A stretch of DNA of 64,000 nt from contig CM043965.1 in assembly GCA_014529385.2 (NCBI GenBank), forward strand, positions 66,829,690-66,893,689, in the 5' to 3' direction. Shown here piece after piece: positions 30,472 through 41,990 of this stretch. Position 1 is the first letter of the stretch; every line of letters begins with the position of its first letter. This DNA is from Adiantum capillus-veneris. Its lineage: Eukaryota; Streptophyta; Polypodiopsida; Polypodiales; Pteridaceae. The notes below the pieces were generated by a model. It ran no database searches. It was not told where the DNA came from and saw nothing but the letters and a program-made list of their open reading frames with translations. The position numbers and the translations under genes are program-made.

Positions 30472-30884
30472 AAGTTAAGGGTTTAGCCATACAATTTCTA
30501 CAAAATCCTTACAAAGTTGTCATTGGCTCACAAGATCAGAAAGCCAATCACTCAATTCTACAGATTGTAGAAGTTGTTTCTGAGAATCACAAATACTCGG
30601 AATTCACAGATTTGCTGGAGCAAATGATGGATGGAGCTTTCTCTATCCATGATGATAAGAGTCACGTTAAACGACATTGGGTTCTTTTTGAATTTAGATA
30701 TGGCAGTAGACCTATAATGACAGAAACAGATGCTGTAGCTCGGAGCGTGGATGTGAAAGACATAAAGTTCATCATCAATTATGATTTTGCTGAATCATGT
30801 GAAGACTATGTACATTGGATTGGACGAACAAGACAAGCTACTGCAAAGGCTATAGTCTATACTTTCTTTCCAACAACAAAATGA
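30472..30884 (+). pseudogene. Captured DEAD-box RNA helicase fragment, part 2 (C-terminal RecA domain)
   Basis: One open frame, joined to part 1 across the copia TSD, reads VKGLAIQFLQNPYKVVIG, then EQMMDGAFSIHDDKS, PIMTETDAVARSVDVKD, FIINYDFAESCEDYVHWIG and TAKAIVYTFF, ending at TGA 30882. These correspond to the start of helicase domain 2 and motifs V and VI. Motif V (ATDVAARG in active enzymes) and motif VI (HRIGRTGR) carry damaging changes, including H-W-I-G. About 28 residues with motif IV are missing after MDG, as expected from a deletion between two ATGGATGG-type repeats. It cannot encode a working helicase. Confidence 0.85.
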
Positions 30885-30940
30885 CAGCAAAGACCACATC
30901 GCCATCGACAATTAGGTCATGTCGGGGACGACATGAACAC

Positions 30941-30952
30941 GAAAGGGGGGAA
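30941..30952 (+). other. P1 terminal polypurine tract
   Basis: GAAAGGGGGGAA lies directly before the 3' LTR start at 30953, preceded by GGACGACATGAACAC, a common gypsy pre-PPT context. Confidence 0.8.
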
Positions 30953-31893
30953 TGTTGACCGCTGGGTCAACAACACAACATAACTCAAGTTTCGTACCAA
31001 AGTCTTATCTGTTGCGAGTTATGAAATGCTGCGGATTATGGCTATAAACGTCATTTGTAATGAGTAGTTATTCTAGTTTCAGAAGCCGGGGTGCAATGGC
31101 AATACAAAGCCATTTGACCCTTTCAACTCCATTTTTGGTTAAACCTAAGGTAGCCTTAGTATATAAGGTACCTAGGTCATTTTGCAAGGGAGACTTTTAT
31201 CATAATCAAAACTTAGCGCTGCCGTCTAATGTGTGTGAGAGAGAAAGAGAGTGAGCGTGAGCTTTATCCTCTCGCTACACCCGGCTCGCTCAACACATTG
31301 GAGATCCGACTGCACCATTGTTGTAGGCTCGAGGAGAGCTACGCGACAACGCCAAGCATTCCACGCGAGACGAAGCGCACACTCCGACGCATTTACGAGC
31401 TATTTGTGGCCGTAAGTGTATCAAACGATGTCTGTTTTCTGCGTGCTAGTAGTCTATAGAATCGTGGCGACATAAGCTACACATAGGTACTCATAAATTT
31501 CAGTTTCGAACACTTTCACAAGTCTGCTATGTCATCCTACGTGTTTTCCGCAGACGGGTTTAGAGTGAGGGTTTTGAGTGTAGAAGCGTAGGGACAGGTG
31601 TATCCTAGTGAGGGGATGGTGTTCCTTAAGTTTCGTACGAATCTGGCATGATTAGGTGAGTTACCTTCCGTATGTGTGTATGTGGCTAGGTGGTGTAGTT
31701 GAGAGCAGTGAGGTTCTTGATTGTGGTTTAGTTGGCCTTCTTGAGTGTTGTATGTGTAGGATGGTCTCAGCCTGACAAGCTTAAGAGATTTCCTCCGTGT
31801 GCCTATCGTGTCATCTGTGTCCTCGATTGACATTATGTTGATCTAGGTAGTGTTTGCATGCACTTCATGGGTGTGTGAGTCCCCTGTCCAACA
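30953..31893 (+). repeat. P1 3' LTR
   Basis: This 941 bp LTR matches 5381-6332. It is flanked on the right by GATTA, the partner of CATTA at 5376-5380. Confidence 0.93.
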
Positions 31894-33205
31894 GATTACA
31901 ACGAGAATTCAAATGCTTCAAGCGACTAATAAAATCTCTCACCGACTCTCATTCCTCTCGTTGGGCTTTCTAGAGCTGAAAGGCAACACCCCAAAGCACT
32001 CCCTCTCGTATGTATTCTTTCAAGGATAGTCTCCTAAGAGTAGGGTAAATCATTTTTTCTTCCACCCTTAGGGTTTTATACCAATCCCCAACCTTCCCAC
32101 TTAAGGTTAGGCTTAAAGAATTACTCTTATGCAGGTCATTGTGTTCTCCTAGAGAATTGCATATTTGTTCAAACACTTCGATATGCTTTCTAACATCCCC
32201 GTCTCCACTAAATTTTTGTGTGAGCTTGGCTATTTGTACTGCCTTACTTCTAGGCTCTCTATCAGGCATGTAACACATATTCTCAGCAATAGATCGACCG
32301 ATGGTTTGAGCAAATGCTACCAAATCTCCTAAATAAGCAGGTATAGTAGCCATAGGTGCAGGTGCTCCTAGAACTACATGTGGGATGGGAGTTGGCCTTG
32401 GCCTTGGCATACGCTCGGCCCTCGGGTCCCATACCTCGTATGGTGGTGTACCACGTGGTGGTCCAAAGTTCATAGGTGTGGTCCTAGGCATAGCCGGTGT
32501 TGGATACGACATGTTATTGCTAAATGGTATGGCCTCACTTGAATAAAATCTCGGATAATTCCATTGTGGAGTGTAAACCCTTGGCATAATTGGGGGTGTG
32601 GGAGCTACGTGGGCATGAGGTGCGACAGGTACATAGGCTTGATGCACACTTGTAGGTATTATTGGGGGCATTGTGCTACTAGATAGTGGTGCAGTGCTAA
32701 CAAACAAGGTCCAAGGTGTACTTTTTGTACTCATCACCGGAGTAGGTATCGTAGCCGTAGTGTCTCTGAGAGACAGATGAGCTAGATTTGAAAAAGCAAA
32801 ACGACTACTTGTGGGTTCAGACTCTACCAAAACTCCAAGTGACACAATATATGAAGGGCCTATTGGACTTACTGAGGGAGTTTCCATCTGTGATAGTGTC
32901 GATTGTCTGGCCTTGCCCGTATCCAAGAATCTCATAAGGCCCATTGAAGGAATGTTAATCCCTCGGTTTTGCCTCTCCTATTGAATGATGCTATGGATGA
33001 CATTGCAGACCATCTGTTGCCGCTCCTCTAGACTTGTGGCACTAGAAGTAGATTGTACAATGTCTAACCAACCTATATGGTATGTGTAACCCGTGTACAG
33101 GTCAGTCAAGGTTTTAGTTTGTAGGTCATATTCCCAATTTTCATTGAGAAATGACCCTTCTAGGCCCGGCGTACTAGAGGTTTCCCTTGAATGGGTGTCA
33201 CCCAT
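31894..33205 (-). pseudogene. M1 gag, N-terminal half
   Basis: The minus-strand gag reads from about 33195: LEGSFLNENWEYDL, GWLDIVQSTSSATS, a Pro/Met/Thr-rich arm, then the gag domain (IAKLTQKFSGDGDVRKHIE, GDWYKTL). It runs to HLNSRC at the P1 insertion and continues at 5375. Stops at 32978 and 31970 lie in one otherwise continuous frame; the second matches a CAG codon in M2. The first ~200 residues present in M2 are missing because T replaces them. The MGD start at 33205 is not a true start. Confidence 0.75.
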
Positions 33206-36188
33206 AGTTGTGATGCCTAAAAAGAATGGTAAGTGGAGGGTCTGTGTTGACTACAAACCACTAAATGCAGCTACAAAGAGAGACCACTTTCCTCTCCCTT
33301 TCTTGGATGAAATTCTGAATGAAGTAGCGGGTTTTGAATGCTATACCGTCTGTGATGGTTATTCTGGATACTTTCAAATACGCATAGCCTTGGAAGATCA
33401 GCTAAAAACCACTTTTATCGCGCCATGGGGTTGTTTTGCATACAGGGTTATGCCATTTGGTCTCACAAATGCACCTGCCACATTCCAAAGATATGTCACA
33501 TATGTTTTTCAACCGTTCTTTGGAACATCCATACGAGTGTTCATTGATGATTTTTGTATATATAGCTCCCGTATTTCACATTTAGAACAGGTAACTGAAG
33601 GTTTGGCCAGGTTGCAGAGCCTAGGTGGGCAATTAAATGTGGATAAATGCCACATTGGGGAGAGTAAAGTCATTCTACTAGGTCATGAAATTTCAGCAAA
33701 AGGTATCAACGCCGACCCAAGTAAGGTGTCCGCACTCATAGCCCTACCTTCACCAACGACCTCACATCAACTGGTCTCTTTTCTACAGAAGGTGAGGTAC
33801 TTAAGTAGATTCATACATCTACTATCACAACTTTTTCTACCATTGCAACAACTCACTCAAAGATCAACTTTCACTTGGGATGAGGAAAGTGAACATCACT
33901 ACAACAAGGTAAAGGAGGTCTTAGCCACTCTGGCAACTATCTCACCACCTAAGTGGGATGAAAAATTCTATGTCACCTCAAGTGTTGGTGATGACTCATT
34001 GGGGGATGTGCTACTCCAAAAGGATACAACGACATCTTTCATGAGGCCAATCTACTTCTCTAGTCGAATGATGACAGCAGGAGAGAAAGGTTTCACCCAT
34101 GTGGAACACTTAGTCCTAGCTCTTAGATTTGCAACTACAAAGTTTAGGTCATATTTGCTGCCTAAGCAATTTGTGATTCTAACCAAGGATGAAATATTTC
34201 CCTATGTTGTACAACACATGGATGTGTCTGCTAGAATTACTAAATGGCTAGTTCGTCTGCAAGAGTTTGACTACACGGTACAGGTAGAAAGCACGACAAG
34301 GGCAAGTTTGGGGGGACTCATGACCTACCAAGTCTTTGAAGGGAAGGAGAAGCAATCTAAGGAAGGAGAAGTCAGATTACCTCCAGTACCACCGATGGTA
34401 GAAGGAGCATACTCTCTCTACTTTGATGGAGCCTACAAGCGAGCGTCCGACAAAGCAACTGCAGGCATAGTGGTCTTTGATGACAAAGGGACAAAGGTAT
34501 TTTTGTTAGGCCAATTGTTAGATTCACATTCTAACAATGAAGCTGAGTATGCAGCACTAACCAAGGGTCTACAATGGTGCGTCTCGCAAGGTGTACAACG
34601 CCTTAATGTATTTGGGGATGCTCTACTTCTGGTAAGGCAAGTAAATGGAGCATGGACATGCAAGAATCCTAGTTTAAGGACTCACTTAAGTGGTGTAAAA
34701 ACCTTGTTGGGTAAGTTTGAAGAAGTTCAAATACACCTTATCCCAAGGGCTCAAAACCAAGAAGCAGATGCCCTAGCAAGTGAAAGACTACAGGAAGTGG
34801 TGGTTGGAGCACTAAAACTAAAGCTCCCTCTATTTCAAGGTAGTGATGCCTTGCCTGACATCATGCATTTTTCGGAAACAAGGGAATGCCCATCAGATTT
34901 AACAAAGGGACAGAAGCAATGGCTGACGCGGAAGGCCACAAGGTATAGACTCATCAATGACGGTTTGTACTGTAAGGGTAAGGACCAAATACTCAGGAAG
35001 GTCCCTCTCTCTCAGGAAATCACGGGAGTAATTGCTAGCTGTCACCACGGGGTTTGTGGTGGTCACTTTGCCCTAGACATAACAAGTAAGAAAATCTTAC
35101 AGGCAGGCTTCATATGGCCTAGCGTCAACTGTGATGTACACCACTGGTGCAAAACGTGTAAGTTGTGTCAAAAGGCCGGCACTAGGTCACTTATGCCTGA
35201 ACCACAGACACCTATTCTCTCATATGGCCCATTTGAAAAATGGGGTATCGATGCCATTGGGCCATTACCTAGGGCCAACTCAGGAAAATTCTACATTATC
35301 ATGGGGGTCGACTACATGACTAGATGGGCAGAGGCTACAGCCACCACTAGAATCACAGCGGTAGAGGTAGCTAAATTTATCTACGAGCACATATGTTGTA
35401 GGTTTGGCACACCTTTAGAGATCATCTCTGATAGAGGGCCAGGTTTCAGAGCAGACTTGGTAGGAGAATTAATGCAAAAACTGGGCATTACAAGGAGGCA
35501 CTCTTCACCATATTACCCTCAATGTAATGGCCTAGTTGAAAAGGGAAATGGAATGGTTTCTAAAATTATTACCAAGCAGGTAAAAAATCATCCTAGAGAC
35601 TGGGATAAGTACCTACTACCAGCTTTATGGGCCTACAGAACTTCATTCCGTACATCCTTGGGATTCACACCGTATCATCTAGTATTTGGTAAGGAAGCAA
35701 TCTTGCCCATTGAAGTGCAACTACAAAGTCTCAGAGTAATGGCAAGCCAACTTCAACAACCCAACATGCATTTGAGAGATCACATCATCAACTTGGAAAG
35801 ACTACAGCTGGACACAGAAGAAGCAATAAATTATTATGCAGCACAAGCAGAGCATAGACGGCTTAGCTTTAACGAGCATCTCCGGAAAAAAGAATTGAAG
35901 AAAGGAATGTTAGTGCTCCGCTACAACAATCGCTTCGACACGCGCAAGGATAAGAAACTCCTGCTCCGATGGGAAGGCCCTTTCATCATCAGGAAAAAGT
36001 ATGCCAATGGAAGCTACCAGCTTATGGAGGCTAATGAAAAACTTCATAAAACCAGGGTAAATGGTTGGCGACTTAAACCTTATTTTCTTCGATTTGACCA
36101 GGCTCCACCTATTGACATTCCAGATGAGGACACACCATCAGCCGCCACCTCCGACGATAATGATCAAACAGATGAGTTAGAGACATGA
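33190..36188 (+). CDS. T pol, 5'-truncated Tat-like Ty3/gypsy: RT, RNase H, second RNase H, integrase
   Basis: The frame is open for about 1,000 codons. RT begins mid-domain (VVMPKKNGKWRVCVDYKPLN) and has RVFIDDFCIY (FIDD). The first RNase H (about 33950-34200) lacks the usual leading Asp (YVTSSVGDDSLG). A second, plant-RNase-H-like domain (34405-34790) keeps FDGA, NEAEYAA, FGDALLL and EADALA (D, E, D, D). Integrase has an HHCC finger (HH..GHF..CKTCKLC), GIDAIGP, ISDRGPGF and NGLVEKGN (D, D, E), and a tail NGSYQL..RVNGWRLKPY. The dual RNase H is the hallmark of the Tat lineage. Codons upstream of 33190 are antisense M1 gag, not RT. The 5' LTR, gag and protease of T are missing. Confidence 0.9.
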
Positions 36189-36200
36189 ATGCCTCTAGCC

Positions 36201-36213
36201 AAAAGAGGAGGGC
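36201..36213 (+). other. T polypurine tract
   Basis: AAAAGAGGAGGGC lies just before the TGATGGGGG start of the T LTR. Confidence 0.65.
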
Positions 36214-36216
36214 TAA

Positions 36217-37515
36217 TGATGGGGGCTTTTCACAAGCCAAAGCTCCCATACCCCTCTTCTCTCGTCCCCACCCCATGAAAACCCCCTCTTAGGGAGGGAG
36301 TGATAAAAGGCATTGGAAAAAGTAAGAAAAAAATAAAGTATGATTAAGTAAATATATGAGAAAGGTAAAATAGGCCACCTCATGCTTGCGGGGCAGCCCA
36401 TCCCCACCTTGCCTCCTTTTTCTTCACTGTTGCCCTGCCATGTGTCCCTTTTCCTCTCCTCCACTCAAAAGGTCAACCCCCTCTCTCTTCCCCTTGTCCT
36501 TTCTCCTTTCTCTCTCCCCTCAAGCTACCCCACCTCTCACCAATAATGCATTCTAACTCACCAATAATGCACCCTAACTCACATGCAACTTACCCTATCT
36601 TCCAAAATAGTATACCCCACCCCCCCTTTCTCTCTCCTATCATATCCCATGACCCAAATGCCCCCCCCTCTCTCGAAAGGGCGCCATGTCTCTTGTCTTG
36701 TAGCTAAATAACCTCCCCCACACTCACACACACTCAGTTTCACTAAGAAAGGTGCCCAGAGACCCATCCCCACCCGGTGGTTACCTGATTTTTCTTGTGT
36801 TCACACACATCTGCACACAGATTCACCTCTGAACACACTCCCCTCTCTCCCCTCTTGTAATTACTTTATTCTCCATGTCACCTCTTACTTTTTTTCATCA
36901 ACCCATCTCTCTCTCTTAGTCTCTCTCTCATGAGACTGCTGTTCTGGCACATATACACACAGCCAGACAAGTGGGGCCCACAGTCACATGGCCTATGTAG
37001 ATAATGATTTCTTTATTTCTAAATTCTAGAATTTCTCCCCCCTCCTCCCCTATATAAAGAGGGGTCGCCATCACACTAAAGACACACACAACATCACCAA
37101 AGAGTACACTATGCACTGTGTGTGCCTAGTGCACACACACACACCCACACCATCACCGCAATCACCATGCTCGTCTTGAGCATGACCTCTACACCCTTGG
37201 GCTATGGAAGATGAAGGGCAGCTAAATGAAGGATGATGGCCATAACCCTCGTGCGAGTCTTCGCCATCAGCTCCCACCTATCGACCATGTGCTCTACCAC
37301 TCTCTCCCTTCTCTTTCCCCTACCCTATGCCCCCCATTTCATCACCTTATTCTCTAAATAAAGCTTGAGTTTTTGTGAGTATGTTTTCTTGCAATGTTTT
37401 GCCCATGTGAGGTGTGCGGAATCGCCACCTAGTCTTGTATTTGGAGTGAGCTTGTGTATGTGTAAAGGGTGTGCGGATTCGCCATCCTTCTGTGGTGCCT
37501 AAGTACTAAGCTGCT

Positions 37516-37571
<56 letters not shown>

Positions 37572-37779
37572 TCTCATTCCCCTTCCTCTTCATCATTACT
37601 CCCAAGCATCCATCTCTCTTGGATGAAAACTTTATTATGGTGGTGTGTTGTTTGCATCCTAGCCGCTCAAGCTAGGTGGTGCCCCCTGTTTGCTTTACCA
37701 TGACAGGCTCGAGGCGCTCCATTCGGTCCCCGGTGTTTTAGAGGCCGTCGGGGGTTCGGGGTTCTCTTTGCTCCCGTCA
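36217..37779 (+). repeat. T 3' LTR
   Basis: The likely ends are TGATGGGGG at 36217 and CTCCCGTCA at 37779, an imperfect inverted pair. Inside lie a pyrimidine-rich region, a TATA box CTATATAAAG (37050-37059), an AATAAAG polyadenylation-like signal (about 37358) and a long CT microsatellite (37521-37567). No second copy exists in the window, so the ends are inferred from the PPT, the inverted ends and the switch to M-type LTR sequence at 37780. Confidence 0.65.
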
Positions 37780-38287
<508 letters not shown>

Positions 38288-38475
38288 TCTATGTAGCTTG
38301 CCTATTTTTGAGTTTGAGGCGGGGAGAGATTTATACACTATTGGTTGTTGTCATAAAACCGCAACAATCTTATTGAGACAACACATGCAAAACTCCTCCA
38401 AAGTCCCAGCAGTTGTATCATTTGCAACAATTGACTATACTTGGGATGAAGACTCAGATGAACCTAGATGGGATA
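38288..38475 (+). pseudogene. Pararetrovirus-like tandem unit A, left piece
   Basis: It matches 57030-57205 of unit B (CTTGCCTA.TTTTGAGTT, then AACACATGCAAAACTCC, then CTTGGGATGAAGACTCAGATG). It ends GGGATA at the G1 insertion. It is continued, with about 170 bp missing, at 55905. Confidence 0.75.
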
Positions 38476-40065
38476 TGTCATAATAACTAATTTCTAATCC
38501 TCCTAAATGATTTTCTCATGTTAAACTGATCATTTAATATGGGGAAGTACCAGGGGAGAAAAAGCTAGAATATTGGTTAAGCTGAAAGACCTGTCACATT
38601 TAGGATCCAAAGGAGGGAAAAAAGGGATCCAAAGGGGAGGCCATCTAGAAAAGAGCAATGTGCAAAAATGGGCTTCAAAGACCTTAAGGTTCAACCCATT
38701 AAGACTTCCAAAATGCTAAGGTTCCAAATTCAAAGGTAATGTTCAATGGTCAAACTTTAGGTAAAATTGGATGCTTATGTGAAGACCATAAAGTCTTCAC
38801 ATATCCCTAGATAGGAGGGGGCGATCCTTTCTTGCAGGGGATGAGAGAGAAACACACACACACACTCTCTAGCAAGCTCCCCTTTCACAAAGGGAATAGG
38901 GGACACATGTCAACTCCCTAGCCGAGTTGCCCCCAAGGTGCATTCAAATCCTATTGGATGGCCATAGAGGTGGATCAATGAGAATTAGGCTAGAATAAAC
39001 CTAGTTTAATTCATTTAAAAACACTTGATAAAAGAACCAATATAAATTAAGCTCTCTAGAAGACTATTGGACGGTCTCCCAAGGGGTCCAATGAGCATTC
39101 AGCAACCCAATGGCTTGTCTAATTCTTATTGGCCAGAAGACTAAGGGGTACAATGAGAGTTTGATTGCATTATTTAATTACCTAAATCTCTCACAAAAGG
39201 GGAAAGGGGGACACATGTCACAAGGCTATCACTTATGCTTCTTGATTATCACTGGCTAAGCTTTGTAGTGGGATGCCAGCATGAGTAAAAATCAAGAGGG
39301 GTTGACCAAGAGAGAGAGGGGGACTGATTTTGTTAAGGCATTATCACACACACACTCACACAAGCTCATGTGTGAATTGAAGAAAACTCTCTCTCCTTCT
39401 CAAGCTTTAATGGAAAGCTCATCATCTACTCCAAGCTTGTGAGAAGGGAGGCCTACACCAACAATTCTTGGCTTTGTGATGCAAATCCAACCAAGAGCCA
39501 AGCTCCAATGCATGCTCATCTCCTCTACCATGCTAATTACTAAGCTATGCTAAACTATTATGAGTGATTATGTGAGGAGATATACTTCTTTCTTGTAAGA
39601 ATACTCCTTCTTCCTCTCAATCTACTCTCATACCCCGCTAGCTCTCACCATCTTCGAAGGTGTATGAGGTCTTGGGTCTGAGACCGTGAGGGAATTGATG
39701 TTGTGTTTTATAAGTGTGATCATGGTGCTTGAAGCTTCCATCTTCATTACACCAGCAAGTTATTGAAGGAACACAAAGTATTGTATTGTAAAATGTCTCC
39801 CTTGATGGGGAAAACTATAGTACAAAGCCTTTTGGAGGGGGGACCGGCTCCATGTAAATCCGGTCCTCAACTGTTGTCAATAGCTTAATTTCTCTCTCTC
39901 TCTTGAAGTATTGTTCATGCATATCTAACTAGGTGCTATGCTTTTTGTTGCTCTCTCCATCCCAGCACTCTTGCTAAGCTCATTAGGAAACTATTCTAAT
40001 GAAATGCTCACTATGTCTATGCTATTTTCCGCTACACACAAGTTACTAGACCATTAAATGTTACA
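38476..40065 (+). repeat. G1 5' LTR
   Basis: This 1,590 bp LTR starts TGTCATAATAACTAA and ends AATGTTACA. It carries CA and CT microsatellites. The same sequence type is at 1-1526, 45184-45545/54400-55723 and, more diverged, in the G2 LTRs. Confidence 0.92.
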
Positions 40066-40066
40066 T

Positions 40067-40078
40067 TGGTATCAGAGC
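40067..40078 (+). other. G1 primer-binding site, initiator-Met tRNA
   Basis: TGGTATCAGAGC starts one base after the LTR. The leader to 40470 has no long frame. A second copy of the site follows the LTR at 55723. Confidence 0.9.
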
Positions 40079-40470
40079 ACAAGGTTTCTCTTTTCTTGCT
40101 CAAGAAGGGAGGTCCCTCAAGCTAACTATAAATGGTTGGTATTATTAATTGCAATTGAGTAAGTTGAATAGGGATTTTTCAGCCTTGTAGTGCGCTTGCT
40201 TCGTGTAGATAGCGGGGCATCATTGTCGAGAGCTGTGGTCTTAATAGTGGAGTCCTACGAGGCTTTAACCACTATTGAGCTATTAGAAGCTTGACAAGAG
40301 CCGGTACTATTTTCGTGTTCAAAGACCCTCTCTTCTATTCCTTGCAATTAATGATATTTGAGCCACGGGTACAGGAGCTTGAGTGCTTTTCCAAAGGGGT
40401 TAAGAGGAGTAGAAATCGGGGCTTGAAGTGCCAAAGTAAGCTTAAGAATTTACACCTAAAAGTTGTTAGA

Positions 40471-41990
40471 ATGGCTGACAATAGTAAAGAGAGTGAAATT
40501 AATGTTGATAGCTTTGATTTTGCTAATGAATAGGCTACTAATGATGCCCCTATGCTTGTTAACTACCTTGTTTCTAGGCTTCAACAAGCCATGGGCAATC
40601 CATCCCTCCAAAGTGAAGTGCAACGGTAGCTATGTGCTCATGGGATTCTCCAAACTCCCCACCAAGAAGAGAGGGTACCTAGGAAGCCCCCTTGTGAGAC
40701 TTCCAAAAGAGGCCTCTCTTCGATAAGGGAAGAAGAGGATCCGTACGAAGGGCTCAAAAATCTACTACTTGACGATGCATCTCCTTCCCAAAGGAGAACT
40801 CAAGTTTCAATGGTAGAGCCCCCACCGAAAGAACGAGAAATAAGTGAGTCTCCTGCCACCTCGGTGGAGATGGCTCCACAAAGATGACGGGAAAAACTCT
40901 CTCCAAAAGCCTTTAAACAGAGAAGACCATCGCACAATTCTCCACACCATAATTCAAAGAGGGACGACAGAAAACTAGAGAAGAAAAAGGCGAGAAAGAG
41001 GTCACCCTCTTCTCCATCTTCTTCCTCTTATGAAGAAAGTGATGGTGCAAACAAGGAGGAACAAGGGAAGAAAAAGGTGAGAAAGAGGTCACCCTCTTCT
41101 CCATCCTCCTCAAATTCTTACTCCTCTGAAGAAAGTGATGGTGCAACTTTCAAACGACCAAAAAGAAGAGGCCATAGGAAATCCTATGCCGCATGGAAGA
41201 GGTCATCTAAGCTCAAGAAGTTCAAAGAGGGAGGAAAGAACATCTCTTTTCTTACCTACGATGGCACCTTTGGTGCTACAGACAAAGTCTTGGCCTTCAT
41301 TCAACAATTTGATGCGGCGTTTGGAGATGAGGGTTTCACGGAGTCCTCTAAGCTACGCCATGTAGCTATGCATTTTCAAAAGTCCGCCAGGCAATGGTGG
41401 TCTAGCCTACAAGCAAACGGTGAAGCTCCACAAACATGGAAAGCTTTAAGAGCTTCCATCATGAAGCATTTTTTGTCCATTAATGCCAAAGACAAAGTAC
41501 TCACCGAATGGCAAAGTTCGAAGCTCTCTCCCTACGAATCTATTCACAAATATGTAAACAAGTTTTGGGACTTACATCTCAAAGCCACTATCTTCAAAAA
41601 GATGGATTTTGGAGAGCAAAAACAAGAATTTTGTGCGGGTCTAACTGAAGATATGGCGGAGTATGTCAAATCCCAAAGGCCATGCACCATATCTACAGTC
41701 ATACACCATACCATGGTGGCTTCCCAAATCAATTTCCAACAAGGGGCTAAGAGAAATCTTAAGCCCACGGAGAATAAGGACCGTAATAATGAGCCTAAAG
41801 GTTGTCCAAAAGTCTCTTAAAGGCAACGCCAACAACAACAAAGCTAAGGAGAAGGGAGTTTATAAAGGCAAAAATAAACTCTCTCCTGAAGATCTTGAGC
41901 GTTAGTGTAAGGATAACCGCTGTTTCAAGTGCGGGGAGCAAGGGCATGCTTATCATGCTTGCCCCCACAAGAATACATGAAATGAGCCTC
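40471..41990 (+). pseudogene. G1 gag, broken
   Basis: The start MADNSKESEINVDSFDFANE matches G2 and stops at 40531. Later pieces are in other frames: SFLTYDGTFGATDKVLAFIQ, RQWWSSLQANGEAPQTWKAL, then a Lys/Asn-rich part and knuckle CFKCGEQGHAYHAC (about 41926-41967). Stops at 40531 and 41904 and several frameshifts kill it. Confidence 0.8.

Noticed and set aside
30472-30884. Helicase fragment as a functional host gene
   Set aside because: It lacks the N-terminal half and motif IV, has altered motifs II, V and VI, and lies inside a retrotransposon.
33093-33189. Upstream ATG of the T pol frame as the real start
   Set aside because: These codons are antisense to M1 gag; RT homology starts at about 33190 in mid-domain, so the ATG is accidental.
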